Source: Marinibacterium sp050389775 (GTDB lineage Bacteria > Pseudomonadota > Alphaproteobacteria > Rhodobacterales > Rhodobacteraceae). Taken from it: a stretch of 64,000 nt of DNA. A program made the translations under genes and the position numbers. The DNA lies in assembly GCF_050389775.1 (NCBI RefSeq), contig NZ_CP177148.1, positions 62,001-126,000 of the forward strand. Reading direction: 5' to 3'. Position 1 is the stretch's first letter, and every line of letters begins with the position of its first letter. Below are positions 1 to 9,101 of the stretch, one piece after another. The notes beneath the pieces are model-generated. The model did not search any database. It saw nothing but the letters and a program-made list of their open reading frames with translations, and was not told where the DNA came from.

Positions 1-49
1 CGTGGCCTACCTGGCGCTGATGCGGCGGGCGGCCGGGGCACGGGGGTAG
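1..49 (+). CDS. C-terminal end of an upstream ABC sugar permease (partial)
   Basis: The first bases read in frame as the last 15 residues of a protein (ending VAYLALMRRAAGARG) and stop at TAG 47-49, three bases before the next start. A basic tail after a final hydrophobic helix is typical of MalF/UgpA-type permeases, which usually sit just upstream of the MalG-type partner found here. Only the tail is visible, so the family is inferred mainly from position. Confidence 0.5.
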   Translation, partial: VAYLALMRRAAGARG

Positions 50-52
50 ACC

Positions 53-889
53 ATGGAACATCGCCCGATCGCCCTGACGATCTTCATCCACCTGGCGGCG
101 CTGATCGTTGCGCTGGTCGTGCTGGCGCCGCTGGCCTGGCTCTTCGTGATGAGCGTGTCGTCCAATGCCGACTTGTCGGCCAAGCCCCTGGCCTGGTGGC
201 CCGAAACCTTTGATTTCTCGCGCTACCGGACCCTGCTGAACCGCGAGACCGGCCAGGCCTTCCTGGCCTCGCTGCGCAACAGTGTGGTTGTCGCCGGCAT
301 GGCCACCCTGGCCGCGCTGGCCGTGGGCATCCCGGCCGGCTGGGCCGCCTCGCGCAAGCCCCAACTGGGCTGGACGCTGGGCGCCGTGATCGCCACCTAC
401 ATGCTGCCGCCGGTCGCCCTGTCGGTGCCGCTCTACCTGATCCTGGCCCGGTTCGGCCTGCTCAACAATGTCTTCGGCCTGTCGCTGGTCTATCTCAGCA
501 TCCTCGCGCCCTTCGTGACCTGGCTGCTGAAGGCCGGGTTCGACCCGATCCCGCGCGACCTGGAACAGGCTGCGGCGATGGATGGTGCCCGGCTGGATCA
601 GCTGCTGCGCATCGTCATCCTGCCGCTGGCCCTGCCGGTCGTCGCCACGGCGCTGATCTTTGCCTTCCTGCTGGCCTGGGACGAATTCTTCTATGCCCTG
701 CTCTTCACGTCCAACCAGGACGCCAAGACCCTGTCCGTCGCCATCGCCGATCTCGCCGGCGGCCGGGTGTCGGATTACGGCATGATCGCGGCCGCCGGGG
801 TCATCGCCGCCCTGCCGCCCGTGCTTGTCGGCCTTCTCATGCAACGCGCCCTGATCTCGGGGCTGACCAATGGAGGTGTCAAAGGATGA
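53..889 (+). CDS. Carbohydrate ABC transporter permease, MalG/UgpE family
   Basis: This 278-residue protein is an inner-membrane channel subunit of a sugar importer. It has an N-terminal hydrophobic helix (about residues 12-33) and about five more membrane segments. The EAA loop that docks the ATPase reads EQAAAMDGARLDQLLRIVILP at about residues 170-190. The length is normal for MalG-type permeases. The gene lies three bases after the tail of a probable MalF-type partner, and its stop overlaps the start of the SIS-domain gene (ATGA, 886-889). The ATPase follows two genes later; the binding protein is outside the window. The substrate is unknown, but the coupled kinase and isomerase suggest a sugar or amino sugar. 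Confidence 0.9.
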   Translation: MEHRPIALTIFIHLAALIVALVVLAPLAWLFVMSVSSNADLSAKPLAWWPETFDFSRYRTLLNRETGQAFLASLRNSVVVAGMATLAALAVGIPAGWAASRKPQLGWTLGAVIATYMLPPVALSVPLYLILARFGLLNNVFGLSLVYLSILAPFVTWLLKAGFDPIPRDLEQAAAMDGARLDQLLRIVILPLALPVVATALIFAFLLAWDEFFYALLFTSNQDAKTLSVAIADLAGGRVSDYGMIAAAGVIAALPPVLVGLLMQRALISGLTNGGVKG

Positions 890-1905
890 CACAGCTCGCA
901 ACCCCGCCCGAAAAGCTGCAGCCGCTTTATGACGAAATGGCCCGCCAGATGCGCGACAGCCGGGCGTCGATCGCCGAGAACGCCACCCGCGCCGCCGAGA
1001 TCGCCGCGATGATCCGGGCCGATGGCCGGCTGGTGCTGCTGGGCATGGGCGGTTCGCATGCCGTCGGCCGGGTGCTGGAACCTTGCTACCGCGCCCTGGG
1101 CGTGGACACCGTGGCGCTGCCCCTGTCGGAACAGCTGGACAAGCCCCTGGACCTGGCCGGGCGCACGGTCATCGTGACCTCGCAATCGGGCGAAAGCGCC
1201 GAGGTCCTGCGCTGGTTCCGCGACGGGCTGAACCCGGCCCATACCTTTGGCCTTACGATGGAACCGGGCTCGACCCTGGCCGGGCTGGCGCCGTGCCTGA
1301 TCGGGGCAGGGGGCTCGGAAAAACCCTTTGCGGCCACCCGGTCGCTGACCGTCACCCTGTCGCTGCATGCCGCCGTGCTGTCCGAGCTGGGCGCCGATCT
1401 CGGCCCGGTGCTGGACGTGATCGACCAGTCCGCCACGGCCGATGTGCTGGGCGCGATCGACCACCTGGCCGGTGCGCGCTGCCTTGTCACCTCGGGGCGC
1501 ACGGCCCAGGGCGTGGCCGAGGCCATCGCGCTGGGGCTGACCGAATTGTCGCGGCTGCCCTGTTTCAGCCTGGAAGGCGGCCAGCTGCGCCACGGGCCGG
1601 TCGAGATGCTGAATGCCGATGTCGGGGTGGTCATGTTCCGCGATGCCGATCCCTCGGCCCGCTATGTCACCAGCCTGGCCGAATTCGTCGTGGCCAACAG
1701 CCCCTCGCCGCTGGTGATCTTCGATGCCTCCGGCCTGCCGCCGGTTGCCGGCGCCCACACGGTGACCTGCCCGACGGCCGCCGGGCTGGCCGGAGCCTTT
1801 GCCATGCTGCCCTCGGCCCAGCGGTTCATGGTCGATTTCGCCGCCTCGCGCATGCCCGACGCGGGCACGCCCCTGCGCTGTACCAAGGTGACGACGGTCG
1901 AATGA
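886..1905 (+). CDS. SIS-domain sugar isomerase/deaminase (GlmS C-terminal-like)
   Basis: The 339-residue protein carries two SIS (sugar isomerase) halves. The first phosphosugar loop is seen around residues 53-110 (LLGMGGSHAVGR, then VTSQSGESAEVL). The second half contains the motif SLEGGQLRHGPVEML, which matches the ExxQLRHGP region of GlmS-like isomerases, AgaS and FrlB-type deglycases. It lacks the glutaminase domain of GlmS. It probably isomerises, deaminates or deglycates a phosphorylated amino sugar or glycated amine in the cytoplasm. Translation looks coupled at both ends: ATGA with the permease, and an overlap with the kinase start at 1902. The exact substrate cannot be read from the sequence. 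Confidence 0.8.
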   Translation: MTQLATPPEKLQPLYDEMARQMRDSRASIAENATRAAEIAAMIRADGRLVLLGMGGSHAVGRVLEPCYRALGVDTVALPLSEQLDKPLDLAGRTVIVTSQSGESAEVLRWFRDGLNPAHTFGLTMEPGSTLAGLAPCLIGAGGSEKPFAATRSLTVTLSLHAAVLSELGADLGPVLDVIDQSATADVLGAIDHLAGARCLVTSGRTAQGVAEAIALGLTELSRLPCFSLEGGQLRHGPVEMLNADVGVVMFRDADPSARYVTSLAEFVVANSPSPLVIFDASGLPPVAGAHTVTCPTAAGLAGAFAMLPSAQRFMVDFAASRMPDAGTPLRCTKVTTVE

Positions 1906-2831
1906 TGCCGCGCCCGCTTGCCACCGTCGGCAACGTCAATGTCGACCTGATCATGGGCCCGCTCGATCCCTGGCCCCAGCCCGGGACCGAGGTGCTCTGC
2001 GCGCAGGACGAAACCCGCGTCGGCGGGGCGGCGGGCAATGTCGCCCTGGCCTGGCAGGCCCTGGGCGTGCCATTCCAGATCGCGGCGACCACCGGCAGCG
2101 ACCATTACGGCGACTGGCTGCGGGCGGGCTTTCCCAGGGTGTCGGCCGGCTGGCCCCGGACCGCGGGCCGCACGACGATTTCCGTCGGCGTGACCCACCC
2201 GGACGGCGAGCGTACCTTCCTGTCGACCGCCGGGCACCTGCCGGATTTCTGCTGGGACGACGTCGCGGCCCAGCTCGACTGGCCGGCGCTGGCCGGGGGC
2301 TACCTGCTGCTGTGCGGGTCGTTCCTGTCGCCGCGGCTGGCTGCCGCCTATGACCGGATCTTTGACGCCGCCGAGGCCCATGACATCACCGTCGCCCTTG
2401 ATACCGGCTGGCCGCCGCAGGGCTGGACGGCCGACACCCGGGCCCGGTGCCTGCAATGGGTGGCCCGGTCGGGCGTCCTGCTGCTCAACGAGATCGAGGC
2501 CATGTCGCTGACCGACCGGGCCGAGATCGCCCCGGCCCTGGCCGACCTGTCCGACCTGGCCGCCGGGCAGCCGGGTGGTGGCATCGTGGTCATCAAGCGC
2601 GGCCCGGCCGGCGCAACGGCCCGGGCCGGCGGCCAGACCCTGACAGCCGCGGCGCCGGCGGTCGATGTCATCGACACGATCGGCGCCGGCGACACGTTCA
2701 ACGCGGCGTTCCTGGCGGCCCTGGCCGCCGGCGGCCGGCCACAGGCGGCGCTGGAACAGGCGGTGGCCTGCGCGTCCCGGGCGGTATCGACCCGGCCGCG
2801 CCAGTTCACACCCCGGGAGATCTTTGCATGA
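1902..2831 (+). CDS. PfkB-family carbohydrate kinase
   Basis: The 309-residue protein begins MMPRPLATVGNVNVDLIMG, the usual first strand of ribokinase-like enzymes. Near its end it carries DTIGAGDTFNAAF, the PfkB signature 2, with the catalytic Asp at residue 264. GGAAGN near residue 45 fits the substrate-binding signature 1. It should phosphorylate the imported sugar or a derivative with ATP. Start choice: tandem ATGs at 1902 and 1905 overlap the stop of the SIS gene, so either gives a coupled start; a longer reading frame beginning at 1083 is only an out-of-frame overlap with the SIS gene. The stop overlaps the ATPase start (ATGA, 2828-2831). Confidence 0.85.
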   Translation: MMPRPLATVGNVNVDLIMGPLDPWPQPGTEVLCAQDETRVGGAAGNVALAWQALGVPFQIAATTGSDHYGDWLRAGFPRVSAGWPRTAGRTTISVGVTHPDGERTFLSTAGHLPDFCWDDVAAQLDWPALAGGYLLLCGSFLSPRLAAAYDRIFDAAEAHDITVALDTGWPPQGWTADTRARCLQWVARSGVLLLNEIEAMSLTDRAEIAPALADLSDLAAGQPGGGIVVIKRGPAGATARAGGQTLTAAAPAVDVIDTIGAGDTFNAAFLAALAAGGRPQAALEQAVACASRAVSTRPRQFTPREIFA

Positions 2832-3901
2832 GCACGCTGGACATCCGCAACATCACCAAGAGCTTCGGCGCGACGCAGACCCTCAAGGGCATCGACCTGA
2901 CGCTGGAACAGGGGGAATTCCTGGTCCTGCTCGGCTCGTCCGGCTGCGGGAAATCGACCCTGCTCAGCATGGTTTCCGGCCTGTCCGAACCGACCTCGGG
3001 CGAGGTCGTGCTGAACGGCCGGTCGCTGAACGGCGTGCATCCCAAGAACCGCGACATCGCCATGGTCTTCCAGAGCTACGCGCTCTATCCGAACCTCAGC
3101 GTCGGGCGCAACATCGGCTTCGGCCTGGAAATGCGCGGCGTCGCCCGGGCCGACCGCGAGGCGGCCATTGCCGAGGCCGCCCAGATCCTGCGCATCGACC
3201 ACCTGCTCGACCGCAAGCCCGGCGACCTGTCGGGCGGCCAGCGCCAGCGGGTGGCCATCGGCCGGGCGCTGGTGCGCAAGCCGCAGCTGTTCCTCTTCGA
3301 CGAGCCGCTGTCCAACCTCGACGCCAAGCTGCGCATGGAAATGCGCAGCGAGCTGAAGCGCCTGCACCAGATGCTGGGGGTCACCGTGGTCTACGTGACC
3401 CATGACCAGATCGAAGCCATGACCCTGGCCACCCGCATCGCCGTCATGCGCGACGGGCGGATCGAACAGCTGGGCACGCCGGAAGAGATCTACAACCGCC
3501 CGGCCACCCGGTTCGTCGCCGAGTTCATGGGTGCGCCGCCGATGAACATGCTGCCGGCCGAGCCGGTGGCCGGCGGGCTGCGGATCGAGGGCACCGACAC
3601 CGTGCTGCCCTGCGCGGCCCGCGCGCCCGCGTTGATCGGCGTGCGGCCCGAGACCTTCCGCCTGGCGCCGGTGGCCGGTGGGCTGACGGTGCAGGGCACG
3701 GTCGACCTGATCGAGCTGACCGGGCCGGAAAAGATCGTCTCGGTCGCCCTGGGCGCGCGCCATGTCACGATGACCGTCCCGGCCGATACCGCCATTGCCA
3801 TCGGCGATCCGGTGACCCTGCATGCCGATCCCGCCCGGCTGTCGGTCTTTGACGCCGCTGACGAGACCCGGCTGGCCATGCCCGGCGATCCCGCGCCCTA
3901 G
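2828..3901 (+). CDS. Carbohydrate ABC transporter ATP-binding protein (MalK/UgpC type)
   Basis: The 357-residue protein has a Walker A loop GSSGCGKST at residues 36-44, the Q-loop region VFQSYALYPNL, the signature LSGGQRQR, the Walker B LFLFDEPLSNLD and the switch histidine in VTHDQIEAM. An extra C-terminal regulatory domain of about 120 residues, with a GVRPETF-type TOBE motif, identifies it as a CUT1-family sugar ATPase. It energises the permeases encoded upstream. The ATG overlaps the kinase stop by four bases, making the fourth coupled gene of the operon. A longer in-frame reading upstream is rejected because it would run through the kinase gene. Confidence 0.93.
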   Translation: MSTLDIRNITKSFGATQTLKGIDLTLEQGEFLVLLGSSGCGKSTLLSMVSGLSEPTSGEVVLNGRSLNGVHPKNRDIAMVFQSYALYPNLSVGRNIGFGLEMRGVARADREAAIAEAAQILRIDHLLDRKPGDLSGGQRQRVAIGRALVRKPQLFLFDEPLSNLDAKLRMEMRSELKRLHQMLGVTVVYVTHDQIEAMTLATRIAVMRDGRIEQLGTPEEIYNRPATRFVAEFMGAPPMNMLPAEPVAGGLRIEGTDTVLPCAARAPALIGVRPETFRLAPVAGGLTVQGTVDLIELTGPEKIVSVALGARHVTMTVPADTAIAIGDPVTLHADPARLSVFDAADETRLAMPGDPAP

Positions 3902-4012
3902 GCCCGCCCGTTTCAACGGGAACGGCCCCTCAGCGCCAAAAGCAATCGTTTCCCCGATCGCCGCAACCTTGCCAAGCTGGCCCGGCATGTCATCGGCGCA
4001 ACGGAGCACAGC

Positions 4013-4981
4013 ATGAAAGTCGGGTTCATCGGCCTTGGAAACGTGGGCGGCAAGCTGGCGGGCAGCCTGCTGCGCAACGGGATCGACCTTGTTGTCCTGG
4101 ACCGCAAACCCGAGCTGACGGCCGGTTTTGCCGCCCGGGGCGCCGGGGTGGCCGAAGATGCCCGCGCCCTGATGCGTGACTGCGCCGTGGTCATCACCTG
4201 CCTGCCCTCGCCCGCCGCCTCGGCCGCCGTGATGGACGAGATGCTGCCCGAGGTGGTCCCGGGCAAGACCTGGATGGAAATGTCGACGACCGACGAGGCC
4301 GAGATCCGCCGCCTGGGTGCGCTGGTGGCCGAGCGGGGCGGCACGGCCGTCGATTGCCCGGTCTCGGGCGGCTGTCACCGGGCCGACACGGGCAATATCT
4401 CGATCTTCGCGGGATGCGACCGGGCGACGTTCGAGCGGGTGCTGCCGCTGCTCGTGCTGCTCGGTCGGCGGGTGCTGCATACCGGCCCGATCGGCTCGGC
4501 CTCGACGCTCAAGGTCATGACCAACTACCTGGCCACGGCCAACCTGCTGACCTGCTGCGAGGCGCTGGTGACGATGAAGGCCGCGGGCATGGACCTGGCC
4601 ACGACCTACGAGGCGATGAAGATCTCGTCGGGCACCAGTTTCGTGCACGAGACCGAGAGCCAGCTGATCCTGAACGGTTCGCGCGACGTGAATTTCACCA
4701 TGGACCTGATCCTGAAGGACCTGGGCCTGTTCCAGGTCCTGGCCGAGCGCAACAACGTGCCGCTTGAGCTGTCGCCGATGGTCATCGACATCATGAAGGA
4801 CGGCCAGCAGCGTTACGGCCTGCGGGCCAATACCGACGACATCATTCGCCGGCTCGAAGACGCCACCGGCCTGTCGATCCTGGCCGACGGCTTTCCCGCC
4901 GAGCTGGTCGACGACGAGCCCGAGGAACCCGGCTACGAGGTCTTTCCCCCCGGCCGGGTGCCCCCCGTCGCGGCGCAATAG
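4013..4981 (+). CDS. NAD(P)-dependent beta-hydroxyacid dehydrogenase (3-hydroxyisobutyrate dehydrogenase family)
   Basis: The 322-residue protein starts with a Rossmann fold (MKVGFIGLGNVGGKLAGSLL). It carries the family substrate motif DCPVSGGCHRADTGNISIF and the catalytic lysine context TLKVMTNYLATANL (Lys167). Such enzymes oxidise beta-hydroxy acids such as 3-hydroxyisobutyrate, tartronate semialdehyde or aldonate derivatives. It is about 25 residues longer than most members because of an acidic, proline-rich C-terminal tail. A 111-base gap separates it from the ABC/kinase operon on the same strand, so it may be the last gene of that catabolic unit. It converges on the dehydratase gene at 5003. 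Confidence 0.85.
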   Translation: MKVGFIGLGNVGGKLAGSLLRNGIDLVVLDRKPELTAGFAARGAGVAEDARALMRDCAVVITCLPSPAASAAVMDEMLPEVVPGKTWMEMSTTDEAEIRRLGALVAERGGTAVDCPVSGGCHRADTGNISIFAGCDRATFERVLPLLVLLGRRVLHTGPIGSASTLKVMTNYLATANLLTCCEALVTMKAAGMDLATTYEAMKISSGTSFVHETESQLILNGSRDVNFTMDLILKDLGLFQVLAERNNVPLELSPMVIDIMKDGQQRYGLRANTDDIIRRLEDATGLSILADGFPAELVDDEPEEPGYEVFPPGRVPPVAAQ

Positions 4982-5002
4982 GCGGGGGGCAGCCGGTGGC
5001 CG

Positions 5003-6211
5003 TCAGGGCACGACCGGGTCGGTGGCCATGGTCAGGTGTAGCTCGTCACCGCGATAGGGCAGGGCGGCAATCGCCGCATCGTCCAGCTCGACGCCCAGGC
5101 CCGGGGCGCGGGAAGGAATGACATAGCCGTCTTCCCAGGTGATCCCCGTCTTCAGGCAGGACATGTAGGGCCCGTCGAAGGTGCCGATGCTTTCCAGGAT
5201 CAGGAAGTTGGGGCTGCAGGTGGCCAGCTGGATGTTGGCCGCGGCGACCACCGGCCCGCAGTAGAGATGCGGGGCGATCTGGGCCTGGCGGGTCTCGGCC
5301 ATGCCGGCGATCTTCTTGGCTTCCAGCAGGCCGCCGACCCGGCCCAGGTTCATCTGCAGGATCGAGGCCGCGCCGGCTTCGAGCAGCCGGGCGAATTCAT
5401 GCTTGGTGCACAGCCGTTCGCCGGCGGCCACCGGGATCGACGTGAACCGCGCGACCTCGGCCATGTCGGCCGGGTTCTCGGGCGGGACGGGCTCTTCGAA
5501 CCACAGCGGGTCGTGGGGCTCGATGTGCCGGGCCATGCGCTTGGCGCCCGACACGGTGAATTGCCCGTGGGTGCCAAAGAGCAGGTCGGCCCGGTCGCCC
5601 ACGGCCTCGCGGATGCGCCGGCAGAACAGTTCGGACCGGGCCAGGTCAGCCCGGCGCGGCTGGTGGCCGTCGTGGATCGAATAGGGCCCGGCCGGGTCGA
5701 ACTTGACCGCCGTGAAGCCCCGTTCGACCATCTGCGCGGCAACCCCGGCGGCCAGGTCGGGATCGTCGTAGACGCTGGGCGCGCCGGGCTCGGGATAGAC
5801 ATCGCCTTCGGGCGGGTAGAGATAGCTGTAGCTGCGCAGCCGGTCATGCACCCGGCCGCCCAGCAACTGGTAGACCGGCTGGTCGGCGGCCTTGCCGATA
5901 ATGTCCCAGCAGGCCATTTCCAGCCCGCTCAGCACGCCCATGACCGTCACGTCGGGCCGCTGGGTGAACCCGGCGCCATAGCTCTGCCGCCACAGGCGCT
6001 CGATGTGGTGGGGATCGGCCCCGTCGAACTGGCGGGCGAACATGTCGACGGCCATGGCCGCGACCAGGTCGGGGCCGAAGGTGGCATTGTAGATCTCGCC
6101 CACCCCGGTGATCCCGCAGGCCGTGGTCAGCCGCACGAATATGAAATAGCGCCCGCCGTGGCGGGGCGGGGGGTTGCCGAAGACAAAGGTTTCGATCCGG
6201 TCAAGACGCAT
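5003..6211 (-). CDS. Enolase-superfamily acid-sugar dehydratase (mandelate racemase/galactonate dehydratase group)
   Basis: The 402-residue protein has the N-terminal capping domain (MRLDRIETFVFG) and a TIM barrel. Candidate metal and catalytic positions are KFDP, a His in GTHGQF, the Glu in WFEEPVPPENP, the Glu in AAGERL and the His in APHLYCGPV. The pattern fits galactonate- or mannonate-type dehydratases that remove water from sugar acids to give 2-keto-3-deoxy acids. The start at 6211 has an AGGAG ribosome site; an in-frame ATG 12 codons upstream lies inside the preceding gene and was not chosen. The gene overlaps the GMC oxidoreductase by 11 bases, so the two are probably one operon. The true substrate is unknown. 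Confidence 0.82.
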   Translation of the reverse strand: MRLDRIETFVFGNPPPRHGGRYFIFVRLTTACGITGVGEIYNATFGPDLVAAMAVDMFARQFDGADPHHIERLWRQSYGAGFTQRPDVTVMGVLSGLEMACWDIIGKAADQPVYQLLGGRVHDRLRSYSYLYPPEGDVYPEPGAPSVYDDPDLAAGVAAQMVERGFTAVKFDPAGPYSIHDGHQPRRADLARSELFCRRIREAVGDRADLLFGTHGQFTVSGAKRMARHIEPHDPLWFEEPVPPENPADMAEVARFTSIPVAAGERLCTKHEFARLLEAGAASILQMNLGRVGGLLEAKKIAGMAETRQAQIAPHLYCGPVVAAANIQLATCSPNFLILESIGTFDGPYMSCLKTGITWEDGYVIPSRAPGLGVELDDAAIAALPYRGDELHLTMATDPVVP

Positions 6212-7871
6212 GGGCTCTCCTGGTGTCGGCGGTTGCGGTGGCGGCATCTTCGAGGATCATCTCGGCCGCCCGGGTGGCCAGCATCATCGTCGGCGCATTG
6301 GTGTTGCCCGAGGTTACGGCCGGAAAGGCCGAACTGTCGACCACCCGCAGCCCCGGCACGCCGTGCACGCGCAGCCGGGCGTCCAGCACCGACGATTGCG
6401 GCCCGGCGCCCATCCGGCAGGTCGATGTCGGGTGAAAGACCGTCGAGGCCCGGGCGCGGAAATCGGCCATCAGGGCTTCGGGGTCGCAGGTCTCGGGCGG
6501 GGGCATCAGCCGGCTTTGGGTAACCCCGGCCAGCGCCGGGGCCGCGGCCAGCCGGGCGATCAGCGCGATGGCCCGGCGGGCTTCCTGGCGGTCGCGCTCG
6601 GTGGCCAGGGCATTGGGCCGGATCACGGGCGGATCGTCGGGATCGGCCGAACGGATGGTGATCGTGCCCCGGCTGGTCGGCCGGCAGGGCTGGGCGCAGA
6701 GCAGGTAGCCCGGATCGCGATCCGGGATCGGCCGGCCGTCTGGCGCGGCGGTGTAGGACAGCGGGTTGCAATAGATCTGCATGTCGGGCCGGTCCAGCGC
6801 CGGATCGCTGCGCAGGTAGCCTCCGACCTGGTTGACCGGCACGCTGAGCGGCCCGCGCCGCAGGGCCAGGTAGTGCAGCCCGGCCATCAGCCGCGCCCGT
6901 GGCCGGCCCAGCACGTTGTTCAGCGTCGGCACCGTGGCGCGGAAGACATGGGAAATGGCCAGGTGGTCCTGCAGCCCGCGCCCGACCTCGGGCAGGTCAT
7001 GGCGCACCGGCACGCCCAGCCCGCGCAGCAGCTCGGCCGGGCCGATGCCCGACAGCTGCATCAGCTTGGGCGAATTGACCGCCCCGGCGCAAAGGATCAC
7101 CTCGCGCCCGGCGGTCAGCTCGACCGGCCCGGCCGCCGTCCGCAGGCGCAGGCCCCGGACCCGGGCGCCGTCGAAGGTGAGGCGCTCGACCGTGGCATGG
7201 GTCATCACCCGCAGGTTGCCCCGCCGCCGGGCCGGGGCCAGGAAGGCATCGGCCGCCGACCAGCGCAGCCCCCGGCGCACCGTGCTGCGGTAGTATCCCA
7301 CGCCCTCGGCCGTGGTCGCGCTGAGATCGTCGCACTGCGCCCAGCCGCATTCGCCGGCGGCGTCCAGGAACCGGGCGGAAAAGCCATCCATCCGGTCGCG
7401 CAGGTCGCTGACGGCCACCGGCCCGGCGCCGCGTTCGCAGGGCCGGCCGTCGACGCCCCGTTCCAACCGGCGTTCCATGGCGTCAAAGGCCGGGCCCACC
7501 TCGCTCCAGCCCCAGCCGTCCGCACCCATCGCGGCCCAATCGTCGAAATCCTGCGGCAGCCCGCGCATATAGGCCATGGCATTGATCGAACTGCACCCGC
7601 CGATGACCTTGCCGCGCGGCCAGTACAGGCTGCGCCCGGCCAGCGCCGCATCGGGCTCGGCGTGGTAATTCCAGTTCAGCCGCGGGTTGGCGAAGTTGAT
7701 CGCATAACCGACCGGCACCTTGATCCAGAACCGGCGGTCGCTGCCCCCGGCCTCGATCAGCAGGACACGGGTGCGGCCGTCGCGGGTCAGCCGTTCGACC
7801 AGCGCGCAGCCGGCCGATCCGGCGCCGACGACGATGTAGTCATACGCGGCCTCCGGTGATGGTTCCGTCAT
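6201..7871 (-). CDS. GMC-family FAD-dependent alcohol dehydrogenase (choline dehydrogenase-like)
   Basis: This 556-residue flavoenzyme has the FAD-binding motif DYIVVGAGSAGCALVERL at about residues 12-29 and the GMC signature RGKVIGGCSSINAM near residue 95. The C-terminal active-site histidine region is VFHPTSTCRMG, followed by GNTNAPTMM. It oxidises a primary alcohol and probably feeds an aldehyde or acid to nearby enzymes. The start MTEPSPEAAYDY at 7871 was chosen because the 32 further upstream residues are low-complexity Ala/Thr/Gly unlike any GMC protein. It is translationally coupled to the dehydratase and divergent from the LysR gene at 8135, which is a likely regulator. Confidence 0.88.
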   Translation of the reverse strand: MTEPSPEAAYDYIVVGAGSAGCALVERLTRDGRTRVLLIEAGGSDRRFWIKVPVGYAINFANPRLNWNYHAEPDAALAGRSLYWPRGKVIGGCSSINAMAYMRGLPQDFDDWAAMGADGWGWSEVGPAFDAMERRLERGVDGRPCERGAGPVAVSDLRDRMDGFSARFLDAAGECGWAQCDDLSATTAEGVGYYRSTVRRGLRWSAADAFLAPARRRGNLRVMTHATVERLTFDGARVRGLRLRTAAGPVELTAGREVILCAGAVNSPKLMQLSGIGPAELLRGLGVPVRHDLPEVGRGLQDHLAISHVFRATVPTLNNVLGRPRARLMAGLHYLALRRGPLSVPVNQVGGYLRSDPALDRPDMQIYCNPLSYTAAPDGRPIPDRDPGYLLCAQPCRPTSRGTITIRSADPDDPPVIRPNALATERDRQEARRAIALIARLAAAPALAGVTQSRLMPPPETCDPEALMADFRARASTVFHPTSTCRMGAGPQSSVLDARLRVHGVPGLRVVDSSAFPAVTSGNTNAPTMMLATRAAEMILEDAATATADTRRAHAS

Positions 7872-8134
7872 TGTCGCCGTCGCCGCCCCCGTTCTTGCCA
7901 CCGTATTTGCCCCGTCCCATGCTCCCGTCGCCGCTCCGGACTGTGCCGCTGTCTGCGCCGCTGCCATTCCCGGGCGCTCCCTTGCCGCCTGCCCGGTTGT
8001 GGGCGCGGCACGGGGCCGGTGACAAGCAACCGATATTGCGCCTCAGGGTTGGTTCATTTTGCCGCTGCCCGCTTTCACATTCCGGCCGCGCCGGCCATGA
8101 TGGCCGCGCCCCCGGACCGGATGGAAGGTGACCT

Positions 8135-9043
8135 ATGCGACTGCCCCATGTGACATGGCTGCGCGCCTTCGAGGCCGCCACCCGCCACAGCAGCTTTTCC
8201 GATGCCGCGGACGAGCTGGGCCTGACCCCGGCGGCGGTCAGCCAGCAGATCCGGCTGTTGGAACAGCACCTGGGCACGCCGCTCTTCCGCCGCCTGCCGC
8301 GCGGGGTGGTGCTGACCGACATGGGCCAGGCCTATGCCCTGCCGATCCGCAAGTCCTTTGCCGAGATGACCGATGCCACCGACGGGCTGTTCACCATGCG
8401 GCGCCGGCGCAGCCTGCGGGTGCGGGCGTCGATCAGCTATGCGGCGCTGATCCTGGCCCCGCGCCTGGCCGGGTTCCACGATCTGCATCCGGGCACCGAG
8501 ATCACCCTGTCGACGGTGGTCTGGTCGGACCGGATGGACGACGCGGCGATCGACATCGACATCCGCTATGGCACCGGCCATTGGCAGGAACCGGGCATCT
8601 GGCCCCTGGGCGATGAAGAGGCCGTGCTGGTCTGTCATCCCGATCACCTGCGGTCCTTCGGCCCCGATCCGAAGGTCCAGGACGTGCTGGGCGCGGGGAT
8701 CATCGCGGTGCAGGGTTCCGAGCCGGAATGGCGCCGCCTGTCCGACCGGTTCGACCTGGGCTGCCCCGAGCCGCCGGTCTGGCTGACTGCCGATTCCTCG
8801 CTGATGGCCCTGCAGACCCTGGCCGCGGGGTTCGGCACGGCGCTGATCCACCGCAGCTTCCTGTCGGGTTTCCTGGCGCGGGGCGAGCTGGTTCTGCCCT
8901 TCGAATACCGCCTGCCCATGCGCGCGGCCTATTACGCCGTCACCCCCGAAGACCCGCCCGCCCGCGAAGAGATCGAGGCCTTTCGCGCCTGGCTTCTGGC
9001 GGGCATGCCCGGTGGTGACGGGGGCGGTGACGGCCCTCGCTGA
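8135..9043 (+). CDS. LysR-family transcriptional regulator (GcvA-like)
   Basis: The 302-residue protein has an N-terminal winged helix-turn-helix (residues 1-60, with FSDAADELGLTPAAVSQQIRLLE as the recognition region) and a LysR effector-binding domain. TWLRAFEAATRHSSFS with the short PLFRRLPRG wing resembles the GcvA/AmpR branch. It diverges from the GMC oxidoreductase across a 263-base gap holding both promoters, the usual arrangement for a LysR protein and its target. The effector is unknown. The GTGACGGGGG-rich 3' end leads directly into the mxa-side convergent gap. Confidence 0.9.
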   Translation: MRLPHVTWLRAFEAATRHSSFSDAADELGLTPAAVSQQIRLLEQHLGTPLFRRLPRGVVLTDMGQAYALPIRKSFAEMTDATDGLFTMRRRRSLRVRASISYAALILAPRLAGFHDLHPGTEITLSTVVWSDRMDDAAIDIDIRYGTGHWQEPGIWPLGDEEAVLVCHPDHLRSFGPDPKVQDVLGAGIIAVQGSEPEWRRLSDRFDLGCPEPPVWLTADSSLMALQTLAAGFGTALIHRSFLSGFLARGELVLPFEYRLPMRAAYYAVTPEDPPAREEIEAFRAWLLAGMPGGDGGGDGPR

Positions 9044-9101
9044 TCGGGCATGGCGGCCAATCCCGTCCGCTGCCGTCGTGTCTTCGCCCGGCCCGCTGCG
9101 G

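Noticed and set aside
775..1758. Long minus-strand open frame antisense to the permease and SIS genes
   Set aside because: It is rich in Arg, Gly, Gln and His with no domain resemblance, typical of the complement of GC-rich coding DNA; the plus-strand genes are clear.
2348..4978. 876-codon minus-strand open frame
   Set aside because: It lies opposite three recognisable plus-strand genes and reads as low-complexity His/Gln/Arg sequence; an artefact of high third-position GC.
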